Positions 7,816 to 16,780 of a DNA stretch of 64,000 nucleotides are shown piece by piece; positions within the stretch are counted from its first letter, which is position 1; every line of letters starts with the position of its first letter. The notes under the pieces were generated by a model. That model saw nothing but the letters and a program-made list of their open reading frames with translations, was not told the DNA's origin and searched no databases. The stretch covers positions 124,001 to 188,000 of the forward strand of contig NZ_CABPTO010000002.1 of NCBI RefSeq assembly GCF_902460355.1. Direction: 5' to 3'. Source of the DNA: Streptococcus sp. Marseille-P6264. Its GTDB lineage: Bacteria > Bacillota > Bacilli > Lactobacillales > Streptococcaceae. Both the position numbers and the translations under genes were made by a program.

Positions 7816-8377
7816 AAAGATAAATATCCCGCAAGTGGTCGTTGTGGAAGGGCGTGATGACACAGCCAATCTCAAGCGCTATTTTGATGTTGAGACCTAT
7901 GAAACGAGAGGCTCCGCTATCAGCAATGCGGATATCGAGCGAATTCGTCGCCTGCAGGACTTACATGGTGTTATTGTCTTTACAGACCCTGATTTCAATG
8001 GCGAGCGGATTCGTCGTCTGATCATGACGGAAATTCCCACTGTCCAACATGCCTTTCTCAAGCGTAACGAAGCAGCCCCCAAGTCTAAGACCAAAGGGCG
8101 CTCATTAGGCATTGAGCATGCGAGTTTTGAAGACTTAAAAACAGCCCTTGCTGGGCTAACCAGCCATTTTGAGTCAAGCAGTGATTTTGATGTAACAAAG
8201 AATGACCTCATGCGACTAGGTCTGCTTATGGGAAGCGATAGCCGTCAGCGTCGAGAATATTTGGGTGAGCAGCTTCGTATCGGCTATTCTAACGGCAAGC
8301 AACTGCTTAAACGCTTGGAATTGTTTGGAGTGACCTTGGCGGAAGTGGAAGAAGCCATGCTCAAATATTTAGTCTAA
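7808..8377 (+). CDS. rnmV: Ribonuclease M5
   Basis: 189 residues with a Toprim domain (VVVEGRDDTANLKRYFDVE ... VIVFTDPDFNGERIRR), which cuts 5S rRNA precursors to maturity, normally with ribosomal protein L18. I choose the TTG at 7808, giving MTEKINIPQVVV, because it matches the start of streptococcal homologues; the longer reading would run nine codons further into tatD. It overlaps tatD by 8 bases, which points to coupled translation. Confidence 0.9.
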   Translation: MTEKINIPQVVVVEGRDDTANLKRYFDVETYETRGSAISNADIERIRRLQDLHGVIVFTDPDFNGERIRRLIMTEIPTVQHAFLKRNEAAPKSKTKGRSLGIEHASFEDLKTALAGLTSHFESSSDFDVTKNDLMRLGLLMGSDSRQRREYLGEQLRIGYSNGKQLLKRLELFGVTLAEVEEAMLKYLV

Positions 8378-8388
8378 CGGAGTAAGAA

Positions 8389-9243
8389 ATGAAAAAAGTA
8401 ATTATTACGGGCGGCAATAGTGGTATTGGCTACCAGGCTGCTAAACAGTTAGCTGAAAAGGGGTGGTCAGTGACCCTATTTTGCCGGCGAAAAGAAGCTG
8501 CTGAGCAAGCCTGTGAAAAAATACGTCAACAAACAGGAAATCTGCATGTGAATTATATCTTGGCTGATTTATCTGAGATGAAGAGTGTCAGAAAAGCAGT
8601 AGAACAGTATATCCAAAGAGAAGAGACTTTAGATGTTTTAATTAACAATGCGGCTGATTTTGATTTATCGGTCAAAAAGCCGATTCTTACCAAAGATGGA
8701 TTAGAAAAGCAGTTTGCGACCAATGTTGTTGCCCCTTTCTTGCTGTCTATCCAGTTGAAAGATTTGCTGAAAAAGTCGGATAGTGGTCGGATTATTAATA
8801 TTTCTTCCCAAGGACTGATGCTCTATCCTTTTATGAAGCTTGATTTTGAAAATTTATCTGGTCAAAAACATTACAGTCCTGCCAAGACCTATTATCAGAA
8901 TAAACTGGCCTTGTTGATGCTGTCGCTTTATATGCGGAAACAGTGGAAAAGCATCAAAATTCAGACAATCCGTGTAACCAATGTCAAAGTTGATATGCGC
9001 CGCTATGATCATCTCAGCGCTTTTATGAAAAATCTGTATAAAGTTAAGTCGAGATTTTCGATAAGTCCTGAAGAAATGGCGAAAGTCTATACAGCTTTAT
9101 CTACAGAAGATGGCTATGAGGGTTTTTTGTATGACGAGAAATGCAGGGAAGTAAAAGCAAATAGAACTGCTTACGAGGAAGAAGAGCAGAAAAAACTTTG
9201 CACTTTGCTTGAGCAAATGACCTGCGTAAAGGACAATGAATAA
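8389..9243 (+). CDS. Short-chain dehydrogenase/reductase (SDR)
   Basis: 284 residues of classical SDR layout: nucleotide-binding TGGNSGIG at 7-14, structural NNAA near residue 85, and the active-site YxxxK as YYQNK near residue 165. It resembles the retinol-dehydrogenase-like branch of SDRs; the substrate cannot be told. It begins 11 bases after rnmV and is the first of three genes that separate rnmV from rsmA. This suggests insertion into a conserved operon and use of the tatD promoter. Confidence 0.88.
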   Translation: MKKVIITGGNSGIGYQAAKQLAEKGWSVTLFCRRKEAAEQACEKIRQQTGNLHVNYILADLSEMKSVRKAVEQYIQREETLDVLINNAADFDLSVKKPILTKDGLEKQFATNVVAPFLLSIQLKDLLKKSDSGRIINISSQGLMLYPFMKLDFENLSGQKHYSPAKTYYQNKLALLMLSLYMRKQWKSIKIQTIRVTNVKVDMRRYDHLSAFMKNLYKVKSRFSISPEEMAKVYTALSTEDGYEGFLYDEKCREVKANRTAYEEEEQKKLCTLLEQMTCVKDNE

Positions 9244-9279
9244 AGAGTTAGAAAATAAAGTTCATAAGGAGAAATAGCT

Positions 9280-10695
9280 TTGGCTTGGTTTAATTTTGGG
9301 AAGAAAAAAGAAAAAATAGAAACTACAACAGAAGTTGAAAAAGAGACCAGTGAGTCAAGTGCTTGCTTGGGAGTGTTTGACTTCTTTGCGCTTGGGAAAT
9401 CCGATCAGGTACTGATCTTGGGCCGATTGAAAGGAAACTTAAAGTTAGGCGACCGTCTGCAAGTATGCAATCCTGGTGAAAGTTTTGAGTCTTTTGGCGA
9501 GCTGTCTGTTGAAAAATTAAGCAATGGAAAAGAAGATTCCAACTCCTTGACGGACGAGCCCCTTGCCCATATTGTTGTAACTGAATCTGAAACCGCAGGT
9601 CGACTTAAAAAAGGGAGTGTTCTCTACAAGTCCAAGATAGATGAGCGCCAGCTTTTATCTAGTTATACAGATGCCCTTTATACATCTTTTGTGGAAATGC
9701 AGAATGGAGATATGAGCAATGAAGATTATCTGCGAGCTAGTTTAGAAGATAGTGTAGAAATTTTGCGTTTGTTCTTATGGGATTGTAGAGAGAATCGACA
9801 AAATGGAAGCGAAGAAGAATATCAAAAAAATCTGGCTAAAATTGCCCATCTTGAGGAAGTTGTCAGAGACAAGCTACTTGAAGCAGATGAGGTCTATGTG
9901 ATTTATTCGCAATTAACAGGAGAGCCCTATATGTTTTCAAAGACATATGACAGAGGGGATGATGGCTATCTGTGTACAGATCCTTTGATTCACCTCTCAA
10001 CTTCTCGTTGGTACCATCATTACAAAGAGACGTTTGACAGTCAGCCAAATACCGAAGTGAGACGGATTGAAAATACAGAGGACAAAGAAGCTATTAAAAA
10101 CTTTTTGGGGTCAGCCTTTTACCTTAATGGTGCGCTAGGAATTATCATGAATTCAGATGATGTGTGCATTAAGGCTAAAAGCTTGGTAGAAGAACCTGAT
10201 TTTTCAAATCTACCTGAGGTCCAAGTGCCTATCATGAATCCTGATGTAGTGAGATGGCTACTCTTACTTGGACAGCTAGGTAAGCCAGATACAGAAGACA
10301 AACAGCTGGTAGACAGGCTTTATTATGGCTTCCTATCAAAGGCAGTGCCTAAGGCTAAATTCCTCATTCCCGTGCGAAGAGGTGAGAATTTCCCTGAAGC
10401 GAGCGATGAAGCAAAGGAAGTAATGTTAGAAAGAGGGGCTAGTCTAGATTTGCCCGTTCGAGAAGGGAAAGATGGCCGACAAGCTATCTCTCTCTTTACA
10501 GACTGGAAACGTCTGCGGATGGTTTTTGATGAAGAATGGGACGGAATGATTGAGCCGGCAGGAAATATGATTGCTATGTTTGACTACATTGTCAATGGAA
10601 CAGAGTATCTAAAAGCGGGATGTTACATAAGCCAAGATTCTTTCAAAGAAATGGAAAAAATAAGTGCTGAGTTAAATGATGCTCCAAAGCAGTAG
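9280..10695 (+). CDS. Multidomain protein: EF-Tu-like barrel plus SseB-like C-terminus
   Basis: 471 residues from TTG, seven bases after AAGGAGAA. Three parts can be seen. The N-terminus MAWFNFGKKKEK is an aromatic patch followed by lysines. Residues about 28-120 look like a translation-factor domain-2 barrel (VLILGRLKGNLKLGDRLQV ... GRLKKGSVLY). The C-terminal 130 residues (LSKAVPKAKFLIPV ... ISLFTDWKRLRMVFD ... YLKAGCYIS) resemble SseB, a family of unclear role often found near secretion and toxin-immunity genes. The middle is not recognised. It forms a pair with the small gene that follows and probably acts in the cytoplasm. Confidence 0.6.
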   Translation: MAWFNFGKKKEKIETTTEVEKETSESSACLGVFDFFALGKSDQVLILGRLKGNLKLGDRLQVCNPGESFESFGELSVEKLSNGKEDSNSLTDEPLAHIVVTESETAGRLKKGSVLYKSKIDERQLLSSYTDALYTSFVEMQNGDMSNEDYLRASLEDSVEILRLFLWDCRENRQNGSEEEYQKNLAKIAHLEEVVRDKLLEADEVYVIYSQLTGEPYMFSKTYDRGDDGYLCTDPLIHLSTSRWYHHYKETFDSQPNTEVRRIENTEDKEAIKNFLGSAFYLNGALGIIMNSDDVCIKAKSLVEEPDFSNLPEVQVPIMNPDVVRWLLLLGQLGKPDTEDKQLVDRLYYGFLSKAVPKAKFLIPVRRGENFPEASDEAKEVMLERGASLDLPVREGKDGRQAISLFTDWKRLRMVFDEEWDGMIEPAGNMIAMFDYIVNGTEYLKAGCYISQDSFKEMEKISAELNDAPKQ

Positions 10696-10706
10696 AAGAG
10701 GTGAAG

Positions 10707-11042
10707 ATGAAGATCATAGTTGACAGAGTCTCTGTTAGTGCAGGAGATGATACTGTTCCACATAAGACAGAATATGAAGTGTCTGAAGAAATGACGGTAG
10801 GAGCTTTCTTTGATTTTATTGAAGAGGATAGATATCTCCCCCTTGTTCAAGGAAATGATGTTGCATGGGAGCTTCGTAATATCAATGGGGAACAGGGAGC
10901 CTACTTTACAAAAACAAAAGAGACGCTTCAAGCAGATGCCTTGTTAAAGACAATGATTGAAGAGGCAAATGGTGATAACAAATTTGAGCTGATTTACCAT
11001 TCTACACCTGAAAATTATTTAAAAAGAAAAGAGAATAGATGA
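10707..11042 (+). CDS. Small protein of unknown function, partner of the SseB-like gene
   Basis: 111 residues from ATG 10707, with the RBS AGAGGTG just before; a GTG two codons upstream (10701) is an alternative. The protein looks like a compact alpha/beta fold ([15 protein letters not shown] ... [18 protein letters not shown]) with no signal peptide. I do not recognise it. It starts 11 bases after the SseB-like gene, and its TGA stop overlaps the rsmA ATG, so it has been fitted tightly into the operon. Confidence 0.7.
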   Translation: MKIIVDRVSVSAGDDTVPHKTEYEVSEEMTVGAFFDFIEEDRYLPLVQGNDVAWELRNINGEQGAYFTKTKETLQADALLKTMIEEANGDNKFELIYHSTPENYLKRKENR

Positions 11043-11911
11043 GAATTGCAGATTATAGTGTTACCCGTGCCATTCTGGAGCGTCACGGTTTCACTTTTAA
11101 AAAATCCTTCGGTCAGAATTTCCTGACAGATACTAACATCCTCCAGAAGATTGTGGATACGGCTGAGATTGACAAAAATGTCAATGTTATCGAGATTGGT
11201 CCTGGGATTGGGGCTTTGACAGAATTTTTGGCAGAAAGTGCCGCTGAAGTCATGGCCTTTGAGATTGATGATCGGCTGGTGCCGATTTTGGCGGATACCC
11301 TGCGCGATTTTGACAATGTGACAGTGGTCAATCAGGATATTCTTAAGGTTGATTTAGCCCAGTACATAGCTGAGTTTAAGAATCCAGATCTACCCATCAA
11401 GGTAGTGGCGAATCTGCCCTACTACATCACGACGCCGATTCTTATGCATTTGATCGAAAGCGGAATTCCTTTTAGTGAGTTTGTCGTTATGATGCAAAAA
11501 GAAGTAGCAGATCGGATTTCGGCTCAGCCGAATACCAAGGCCTACGGTAGTTTATCAATTGCGGTGCAGTATTACATGACGGCCAAGGTTGCCTTTATCG
11601 TACCGCGGACAGTCTTTGTGCCTGCTCCAAATGTGGATTCGGCAATTCTCAAGATGGTGCGCAGAGACGAGCCAGCAGTTGAGGTCCAGGACGAGAAATT
11701 CTTTTTCAAGGTCACCAAGGCTAGCTTTGTCCATCGCAGAAAAACTCTTTGGAATAATCTGACCAGTTATTTCGGTAAGTCTGAAGAAGTCAAGGCAAAA
11801 CTTGAAAATGCTTTAGCGAAAGCCAATCTTGTGGCCAATGTTCGAGGAGAAGCGCTAGACTTGGCAGCTTTTGCCCGCTTAGCAGATGCCTTGAAAGAAC
11901 AAGGATTATAA
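11039..11911 (+). CDS. rsmA: 16S rRNA dimethyladenosine transferase (KsgA)
   Basis: 290 residues, close to the pneumococcal protein. It dimethylates two adjacent adenosines in helix 45 of 16S rRNA using SAM. The SAM-binding motif [15 protein letters not shown] and the catalytic NLPYYITTP are present, and the N-terminus has [10 protein letters not shown]. The ATG overlaps the TGA of the preceding small gene (ATGA). It closes the tatD operon and is followed by a strong terminator. Confidence 0.96.
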   Translation: MRIADYSVTRAILERHGFTFKKSFGQNFLTDTNILQKIVDTAEIDKNVNVIEIGPGIGALTEFLAESAAEVMAFEIDDRLVPILADTLRDFDNVTVVNQDILKVDLAQYIAEFKNPDLPIKVVANLPYYITTPILMHLIESGIPFSEFVVMMQKEVADRISAQPNTKAYGSLSIAVQYYMTAKVAFIVPRTVFVPAPNVDSAILKMVRRDEPAVEVQDEKFFFKVTKASFVHRRKTLWNNLTSYFGKSEEVKAKLENALAKANLVANVRGEALDLAAFARLADALKEQGL

Positions 11912-11916
11912 GAATT

Positions 11917-11950
11917 GAAAACCAGCCCTTTTTGAAAAGGGCTGGTTTTT
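11917..11950 (+). terminator. rsmA terminator
   Basis: Long stem AACCAGCCCTT/AAGGGCTGGTT followed by T5. Confidence 0.9.
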
Positions 11951-11985
11951 CTGAAAGAAATTTCAAGAAGATTTTATAATTTTCC

Positions 11986-12019
11986 AAAAGAAAAACTCTT
12001 GTCAACTTGGACAAGAGTT
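11986..12019 (-). terminator. tRNA-Leu terminator
   Basis: Minus strand: AACTCTTGTC, 6-base loop, GACAAGAGTT, then a T-rich tail. It starts 10 bases after the tRNA 3' end. Confidence 0.85.
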
Positions 12020-12028
12020 CCTGTTAGA

Positions 12029-12111
12029 TGCGGAGGAAGGGATTTGAACCCTCACACCCGTACGGGCACATGCGCCTGAAGCATGCGTGTCTGCCGTTCC
12101 ACCACCTCCGC
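12029..12111 (-). tRNA. tRNA-Leu (anticodon CAG)
   Basis: 83 bases. The acceptor stem GCGGAGG pairs with CCTCCGC, with discriminator A. The anticodon stem CATGC/GCATG holds the loop TTCAGGC, giving anticodon CAG, which reads CUG leucine codons. The long variable arm is a class II (Leu/Ser/Tyr) feature, and the T-arm GGGTTCAAATCCC is intact. The 3' CCA is not encoded. The gene has its own promoter and terminator. Confidence 0.96.
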
Positions 12112-12120
12112 TTGCTTTTT

Positions 12121-12148
12121 ATTATAACATATTTTTCGAAAATGCCAA
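12121..12148 (-). promoter_or_regulatory. tRNA-Leu promoter
   Basis: Minus strand: TTGGCA (12143-12148), 16-base spacer, TATAAT (12121-12126), 10 bases before the mature 5' end. Confidence 0.8.
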
Positions 12149-12174
12149 TAGTAAAAGCCAAATATATGTTTTTT

Positions 12175-12183
12175 TGATATAAT
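12175..12183 (+). promoter_or_regulatory. rsgA operon promoter (extended -10)
   Basis: TGA followed by TATAAT (12178-12183). There is no clear -35. It heads rsgA-rpe-thiN-rmuC-yhaM. Confidence 0.55.
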
Positions 12184-12210
12184 AATTGTATTAACTTTAA
12201 AGGAGCAGTC

Positions 12211-13089
12211 TTGCAAGGAATAATTATCAAAGCCTTGGCTGGCTTTTATTATGTAGAGTCAGATGGGCAGGTGTATCAGACCAGAGCGCGTGGGAATTTC
12301 CGCAAAAAAGGACAAACGCCTTATGTTGGCGATCATGTTGAGTTTTCAGCGGACAAGGATTCTGAAGGCTACATTTTAAAAATCGCCGAGCGTAAAAATA
12401 GTTTGGTGCGGCCACCCATTGTCAACATTGATCAGGCAGTTGTCATCATGAGTGCTAAAGAGCCAGACTTCAATGCCAATCTCTTGGATCGTTTTCTGGT
12501 GCTTTTGGAGCACAAGGGCATCCACCCCCTCATCTATCTGAGTAAGTTGGATCTGCTGGAGGATGAAGGGAGCTTGGCTACTTATGTTCAGGTCTATCAG
12601 CAGATTGGCTATCAGGTGGTCCAGTCTGTCGAGGATTTACTGCCACTTCTGACGGGGAAAATTACTGTTTTCATGGGCCAGACGGGTGTTGGAAAGTCCA
12701 CCCTGCTCAATAAAATTGCACCAGACTTGCAGTTAGAAACAGGAGAAATCTCTGAAAGTCTGGGGCGGGGTCGCCATACGACACGGGCGGTCAGCTTTTA
12801 TAATCTTAACGGAGGAAAGATTGCGGACACTCCGGGCTTTTCTTCTCTGGACTATGAAGTGGACAAGGCAGAAGACTTAAATGCTGCCTTTCCAGAAATT
12901 GCCGAAATCAGTCGGGACTGCAAGTTCCGCACTTGTACCCATACGCATGAACCGGCTTGTGCTGTCAAACCAGCCGTAGAAGCCGAGCAAATTGCTGTTT
13001 TTCGTTTCGAAAACTACCTGCAATTTCTCAGTGAAATCGAGAATCGCCGTGAAACCTATAAAAAGACAGCTAAAAAACTTCCTAAATAA
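12211..13089 (+). CDS. rsgA: Ribosome small-subunit-dependent GTPase A
   Basis: 292 residues. A circularly permuted GTPase that helps late maturation of the 30S subunit. An N-terminal OB fold comes first (to about residue 70), then the permuted G domain with SKLDLL (G4), [12 protein letters not shown] (G1) and DTPGFSSLD (G3), and a C-terminal zinc site with [14 protein letters not shown]. The start is TTG, five bases after AAAGGAG, with no nearby ATG; the Met-Gln-Gly N-terminus agrees with streptococcal homologues. Confidence 0.96.
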   Translation: MQGIIIKALAGFYYVESDGQVYQTRARGNFRKKGQTPYVGDHVEFSADKDSEGYILKIAERKNSLVRPPIVNIDQAVVIMSAKEPDFNANLLDRFLVLLEHKGIHPLIYLSKLDLLEDEGSLATYVQVYQQIGYQVVQSVEDLLPLLTGKITVFMGQTGVGKSTLLNKIAPDLQLETGEISESLGRGRHTTRAVSFYNLNGGKIADTPGFSSLDYEVDKAEDLNAAFPEIAEISRDCKFRTCTHTHEPACAVKPAVEAEQIAVFRFENYLQFLSEIENRRETYKKTAKKLPK

Positions 13090-13103
13090 AGAAAGGAAAC
13101 ATC

Positions 13104-13763
13104 ATGAAAACATTTAAAATTGCTCCCTCTGTTCTGAGTGCGGATTATGCTAATTTTGAGACCGAGTTGAAAAAGCTAGAGGCTAGCGGGGCGGAGTATG
13201 CCCATTTGGATGTCATGGATGGTCATTTTGTCCCTAATATTAGCTTTGGTGCTGGTGTCGTAGCCAGTATGCGTCCCCACAGCAAGATGGTTTTTGATTG
13301 CCATCTCATGGTGTCCAATCCTGAGCATCATATTGAGGAATTCGCTCGGGCGGGCGCAGATATTATCAGCATCCATGTGGAAGCGACACCGCATATTCAT
13401 GGGGCTCTGCAGAAGATTCGTGCGGCAGGTGTCAAACCTAGCGTTGCTATCAATCCTGGAACACCAGTTGAAGCGATAAAAAATGTTTTGAATCTAGTGG
13501 ATCAGGTCCTAGTCATGACAGTCAATCCAGGTTTTGGTGGTCAGGCATTTCTCCCCGAAACCATGGGTAAGATTCGTGAACTAGTCGCTCTGCGAGAAGC
13601 TAATCATCTAAACTTTGATATTGAGGTTGACGGAGGGATTGATGATAAGACAATTCAGATGGCCCGCGAAGCTGGCGCCAATGTTTTCGTAGCAGGCAGC
13701 TATGTCTTCAAGGGTGATGTCAGTCATCAAGTGCAGACTTTGAGGGATGCGTTAGATGCTTAG
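13104..13763 (+). CDS. rpe: Ribulose-phosphate 3-epimerase
   Basis: 219 residues, a TIM barrel that interconverts ribulose-5-P and xylulose-5-P in the pentose phosphate pathway. Family motifs: IAPSVLSADYANF, HLDVMDGHFVPNISFG, VNPGFGGQAF and the final EVDGGID. It starts 14 bases after rsgA and overlaps thiN by 8 bases, the conserved rsgA-rpe-thiN order of Firmicutes. Confidence 0.97.
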   Translation: MKTFKIAPSVLSADYANFETELKKLEASGAEYAHLDVMDGHFVPNISFGAGVVASMRPHSKMVFDCHLMVSNPEHHIEEFARAGADIISIHVEATPHIHGALQKIRAAGVKPSVAINPGTPVEAIKNVLNLVDQVLVMTVNPGFGGQAFLPETMGKIRELVALREANHLNFDIEVDGGIDDKTIQMAREAGANVFVAGSYVFKGDVSHQVQTLRDALDA

Positions 13764-14388
13764 AATTGCTCTGTTTGCTGGCGGTGATTTGACTGCGGTC
13801 AATCGAGATTTTGATGTTTTTGTCGGAGTTGATCGCGGCGCCTTTTATCTCTTAAAGCAGGGCTTGCCTCTGGGCTTAGCGGTTGGCGATTTTGATTCTG
13901 TTTCTGATGAAGAATTGCTGCGCATAAAAGCTAGCGCCAAGGAAGTCATTCAGGCTCAGCCTGAAAAGGATGATACGGACTTGGAATTGGCTGTTCTGGC
14001 TTGCTTTGAGCGCTATCCAGATGCTTATCTGACGATTTTCGGCGCCTTTGGCGGTCGTCTAGACCATGCTCTGGCCAATGTTTTTTTGCCCAGCAATGAT
14101 AAAATCGCTCCCTATATGGAGCAGCTGACTTTAGTGGATGCCCAGAATTGTATCCGCTATGTGCCCTCTGGTTGTCATGAAATTAAGCCGGTGGAAGGCA
14201 TGGACTATCTAGCCTTTCTGCCGACAGAGGATGTGGCTCTGACCATTGAAGGAGCTAAATATCCTTTAAATGCAAGGAATTTTTTCTTTAAAAAAGTCTA
14301 TGCTTCTAACGAATTTATAGATAGACCTGTATTTTTATCCTTTGACAGGGGTTATACGGTTGTTATTTACAGTAAAGATAGGAGTTGA
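13756..14388 (+). CDS. thiN: Thiamine pyrophosphokinase
   Basis: 210 residues. Transfers pyrophosphate from ATP to thiamine to make TPP. Diagnostic features are GVDRGAFYLLKQG, VGDFDSV, EKDDTDLELA and FGAFGGRLDHALAN. The N-terminus overlaps rpe by 8 bases and rmuC starts 2 bases after the stop. Confidence 0.95.
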   Translation: MLRIALFAGGDLTAVNRDFDVFVGVDRGAFYLLKQGLPLGLAVGDFDSVSDEELLRIKASAKEVIQAQPEKDDTDLELAVLACFERYPDAYLTIFGAFGGRLDHALANVFLPSNDKIAPYMEQLTLVDAQNCIRYVPSGCHEIKPVEGMDYLAFLPTEDVALTIEGAKYPLNARNFFFKKVYASNEFIDRPVFLSFDRGYTVVIYSKDRS

Positions 14389-14389
14389 T

Positions 14390-15646
14390 ATGGAATATAT
14401 CATCATCATCCTGCTGATCATCAATCTGGTCTTTCTCTATTTCTTCTGGCAGAAACAGGGTCAGCAGGAGCAGGCAATCAAAGTCTTGCTAGAAGAGCAG
14501 GAGGATCACTTGTCTGACCAGCTGGATTACCGTTTTGAGCAAGAAAGACAGCAGGAGGCTCTTCGGCAAAAAGAGCTGGAAATTATTCTGGGAGATCGGT
14601 TAGCAGAAGTTCGAACAGATTTGCACCTTCATTTGACTGATTTGCGAACCGAAATGGCGGAGAGTTTCAGCAAAAATCGAGATAAAACCGATGAGCGGAT
14701 GCGTCAGATTCAGGAGTCCAATGACCTGCGGCTGGAGCAGATGCGCCAGACCGTTGAGGAAAAATTGGAGAAGACTTTGCAGAGTCGCCTGCAGACCTCC
14801 TTTGAGACGGTATCCAAGCAGCTAGAGTCTGTCAATCGTGGTTTGGGAGAGATGCAGACGGTGGCTCGGGATGTGGGCAGCCTCAATAAGGTTCTTTCCA
14901 ATACCAAAACCCGCGGCATTATGGGCGAGCTCCAGCTGGGACAAATTATCGAAGACATCATGACACCTAGTCAGTATGAGCGGGAATTTGCCACAGTGGC
15001 AGGTTCTAGTGAGCGCGTGGAGTATGCCATCAAATTGCCGGGACAAACGGAGCAGGACTATGTCTACCTGCCTATTGACTCCAAGTTTCCTCTGGCGGAT
15101 TACTACCGCTTGGAAGAGGCTTATGAGTCTGGCAATAAGGAAGAAATTGAACTTTACCGTAAGTCGCTGTTGGCTAGCGTCAAGCGCTTTGCCAAGGATA
15201 TCAACAGTAAATATCTAGCTCCGCCAGCTACGACTAATTTTGGGATTATGTTTTTGCCAACGGAAGGTCTCTATTCCGAAGTGGTTCGCAATCCAGAGTT
15301 TTTCGACGGTCTGCGGCGAGATGAGCAGATTGTCGTGGCGGGTCCATCTACCTTGTCAGCCCTGCTTAATTCTCTCTCAGTTGGTTTTAAAACCCTGAAC
15401 ATCCAGCGTAGCGCAGATGACATCAGCAAGGTTCTGGGCAGTGTCAAGCTGGAATTCAATAAATTTGGCGGCATTCTAGCCAAGGCTCAGAAGCATCTGA
15501 AGAACGCTTCTGGCAGCATCGATGAGTTACTGACTCGCCGAACCAATGCCATTGAAAGAACGTTGCGGCATATTGAATTGTCTGACCAAGACCTTCAGTT
15601 ACACTTGCTAGATATTCCAGACGAAAGGGAAGACTATGAAAATTAA
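14390..15646 (+). CDS. rmuC: RmuC family DNA recombination protein
   Basis: 418 residues from the ATG after GGAG, which gives an N-terminal membrane anchor (about residues 3-20). A long coiled coil (about 25-165) precedes the RmuC nuclease-like domain with TRGIMGELQLGQIIEDI, YLPIDSKFPLADY and GIMFLPTEGLYSEV. RmuC proteins limit DNA rearrangements. The longer upstream start lies inside thiN and is not used. The 3' end overlaps yhaM by 11 bases. Confidence 0.93.
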   Translation: MEYIIIILLIINLVFLYFFWQKQGQQEQAIKVLLEEQEDHLSDQLDYRFEQERQQEALRQKELEIILGDRLAEVRTDLHLHLTDLRTEMAESFSKNRDKTDERMRQIQESNDLRLEQMRQTVEEKLEKTLQSRLQTSFETVSKQLESVNRGLGEMQTVARDVGSLNKVLSNTKTRGIMGELQLGQIIEDIMTPSQYEREFATVAGSSERVEYAIKLPGQTEQDYVYLPIDSKFPLADYYRLEEAYESGNKEEIELYRKSLLASVKRFAKDINSKYLAPPATTNFGIMFLPTEGLYSEVVRNPEFFDGLRRDEQIVVAGPSTLSALLNSLSVGFKTLNIQRSADDISKVLGSVKLEFNKFGGILAKAQKHLKNASGSIDELLTRRTNAIERTLRHIELSDQDLQLHLLDIPDEREDYEN

Positions 15647-16580
15647 TCAAATGAAAAAGGATGAATTGTTTGAAGGATTTTATCTGATTAAGTCAGCGGA
15701 AGTCCGACAGACCAGAGCTGGGAAAAATTACCTCGCCTTCACTTTCCAAGATGACACTGGAGTGATTGAGGGGAAATTGTGGGATGCCCAGCCCCATAAT
15801 GTGGCAGAATTTACAGCGGGGAAAGTCGTCCATATGCAAGGCCGTCGCGAAGTCTACAATAACACCCCGCAGGTTAATCAGTTGACTTTGCGCCTGCCAA
15901 AAGCTGGTGAGCCCAACAATCCTGCGGATTTCAAAGAAAAACCACCGGTTGATCAAAAAGAACTGCGGGAATACTTGGCGCAAATGATTTTCAAAATTGA
16001 AAATCAAGTCTGGCAGCGCGTGGTCCGTTCACTTTACAGCAAATACGATAAGGAATTTTATTCCTATCCAGCTGCGAAAACCAATCACCATGCTTTTGAG
16101 TCAGGTCTAGCCTTTCACACAGCGACCATGGTCAAACTAGCGGATGCGATTGGCGACATCTATCCTCAGCTCAATAAAAGCCTACTTTTTGCAGGGATTA
16201 TGCTGCACGACTTGGCCAAAGTCATTGAGTTGAGTGGCCCAGAAAATACGGAATACACTGTCCGAGGCAATTTGATTGGGCATATTGCACTGATCGATGA
16301 GGAACTGACTAAAACCTTGGCGGAGCTGAAAATCGATGATACTAAAGAAGATGTCATCGTTTTGCGCCACGTTCTTCTCAGTCACCACGGTCTCCTCGAA
16401 TACGGCAGTCCCGTTCGTCCAAAGATTATGGAGGCCGAAATCCTGCACATGATTGACAATCTGGATGCAGAAATGATGATGATGACCACGGCTTTGTCTC
16501 TCGTTGCTCCAGGAGAAATGACCAATAAAATATTCGCTCTGGAAAATCGTTCCTTCTATAAACCAAAAATTGATAAGTAA
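15636..16580 (+). CDS. yhaM: 3'-5' exoribonuclease YhaM
   Basis: 314 residues with an N-terminal OB fold (to about residue 110) and an HD-domain nuclease (HHAFESGLAFHTATM ... MLHDLAKV ... HVLLSHHG). YhaM trims RNA 3' ends and is widespread in Gram-positive cocci. The start is set by an ATG inside the rmuC 3' end. It is the last gene of the rsgA operon. Confidence 0.94.
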   Translation: MKINQMKKDELFEGFYLIKSAEVRQTRAGKNYLAFTFQDDTGVIEGKLWDAQPHNVAEFTAGKVVHMQGRREVYNNTPQVNQLTLRLPKAGEPNNPADFKEKPPVDQKELREYLAQMIFKIENQVWQRVVRSLYSKYDKEFYSYPAAKTNHHAFESGLAFHTATMVKLADAIGDIYPQLNKSLLFAGIMLHDLAKVIELSGPENTEYTVRGNLIGHIALIDEELTKTLAELKIDDTKEDVIVLRHVLLSHHGLLEYGSPVRPKIMEAEILHMIDNLDAEMMMMTTALSLVAPGEMTNKIFALENRSFYKPKIDK

Positions 16581-16584
16581 AATA

Positions 16585-16623
16585 CGAAAAATGGGCATTA
16601 TATTTAGCATAATGTTCGTTTTT
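16585..16623. promoter_or_regulatory. Candidate PurBox pair upstream of purR
   Basis: The lactic acid bacteria PurBox is AWWWCCGAACWWT. On the minus strand, positions 16611-16623 read AAAAACGAACATT (one mismatch). A weaker facing half-site with CGAA lies on the plus strand at 16585-16588. The right half overlaps the purR -35 region, so PurR probably controls its own gene. The CATTAT/ATAATG inverted repeat here, followed by a T-run, may also end the yhaM transcript. Confidence 0.5.
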
Positions 16624-16634
16624 TTGATATAGTA

Positions 16635-16643
16635 TGATATAAT
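16635..16643 (+). promoter_or_regulatory. purR promoter (extended -10)
   Basis: TGA followed by TATAAT (16638-16643), 138 bases before the start codon. The -35 position falls on the PurBox. Confidence 0.6.
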
Positions 16644-16780
16644 GAAAAAAATAAAATAAATATTCATAGAAATCACTCCAAACTTTGGAATCGGAAGAGC
16701 TGATTTGTGCTCTGTGTGAGAAAATTCTAGCTCATAGATTAGTTTGTGGCTGATTTTGATGGAGTCGAATTGGTGAAAAA

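Noticed and set aside
12211-12230. rsgA start at an ATG further downstream
   Set aside because: The TTG has a perfectly spaced AAAGGAG, and the N-terminal residues match homologues; the next ATG would remove part of the OB fold.
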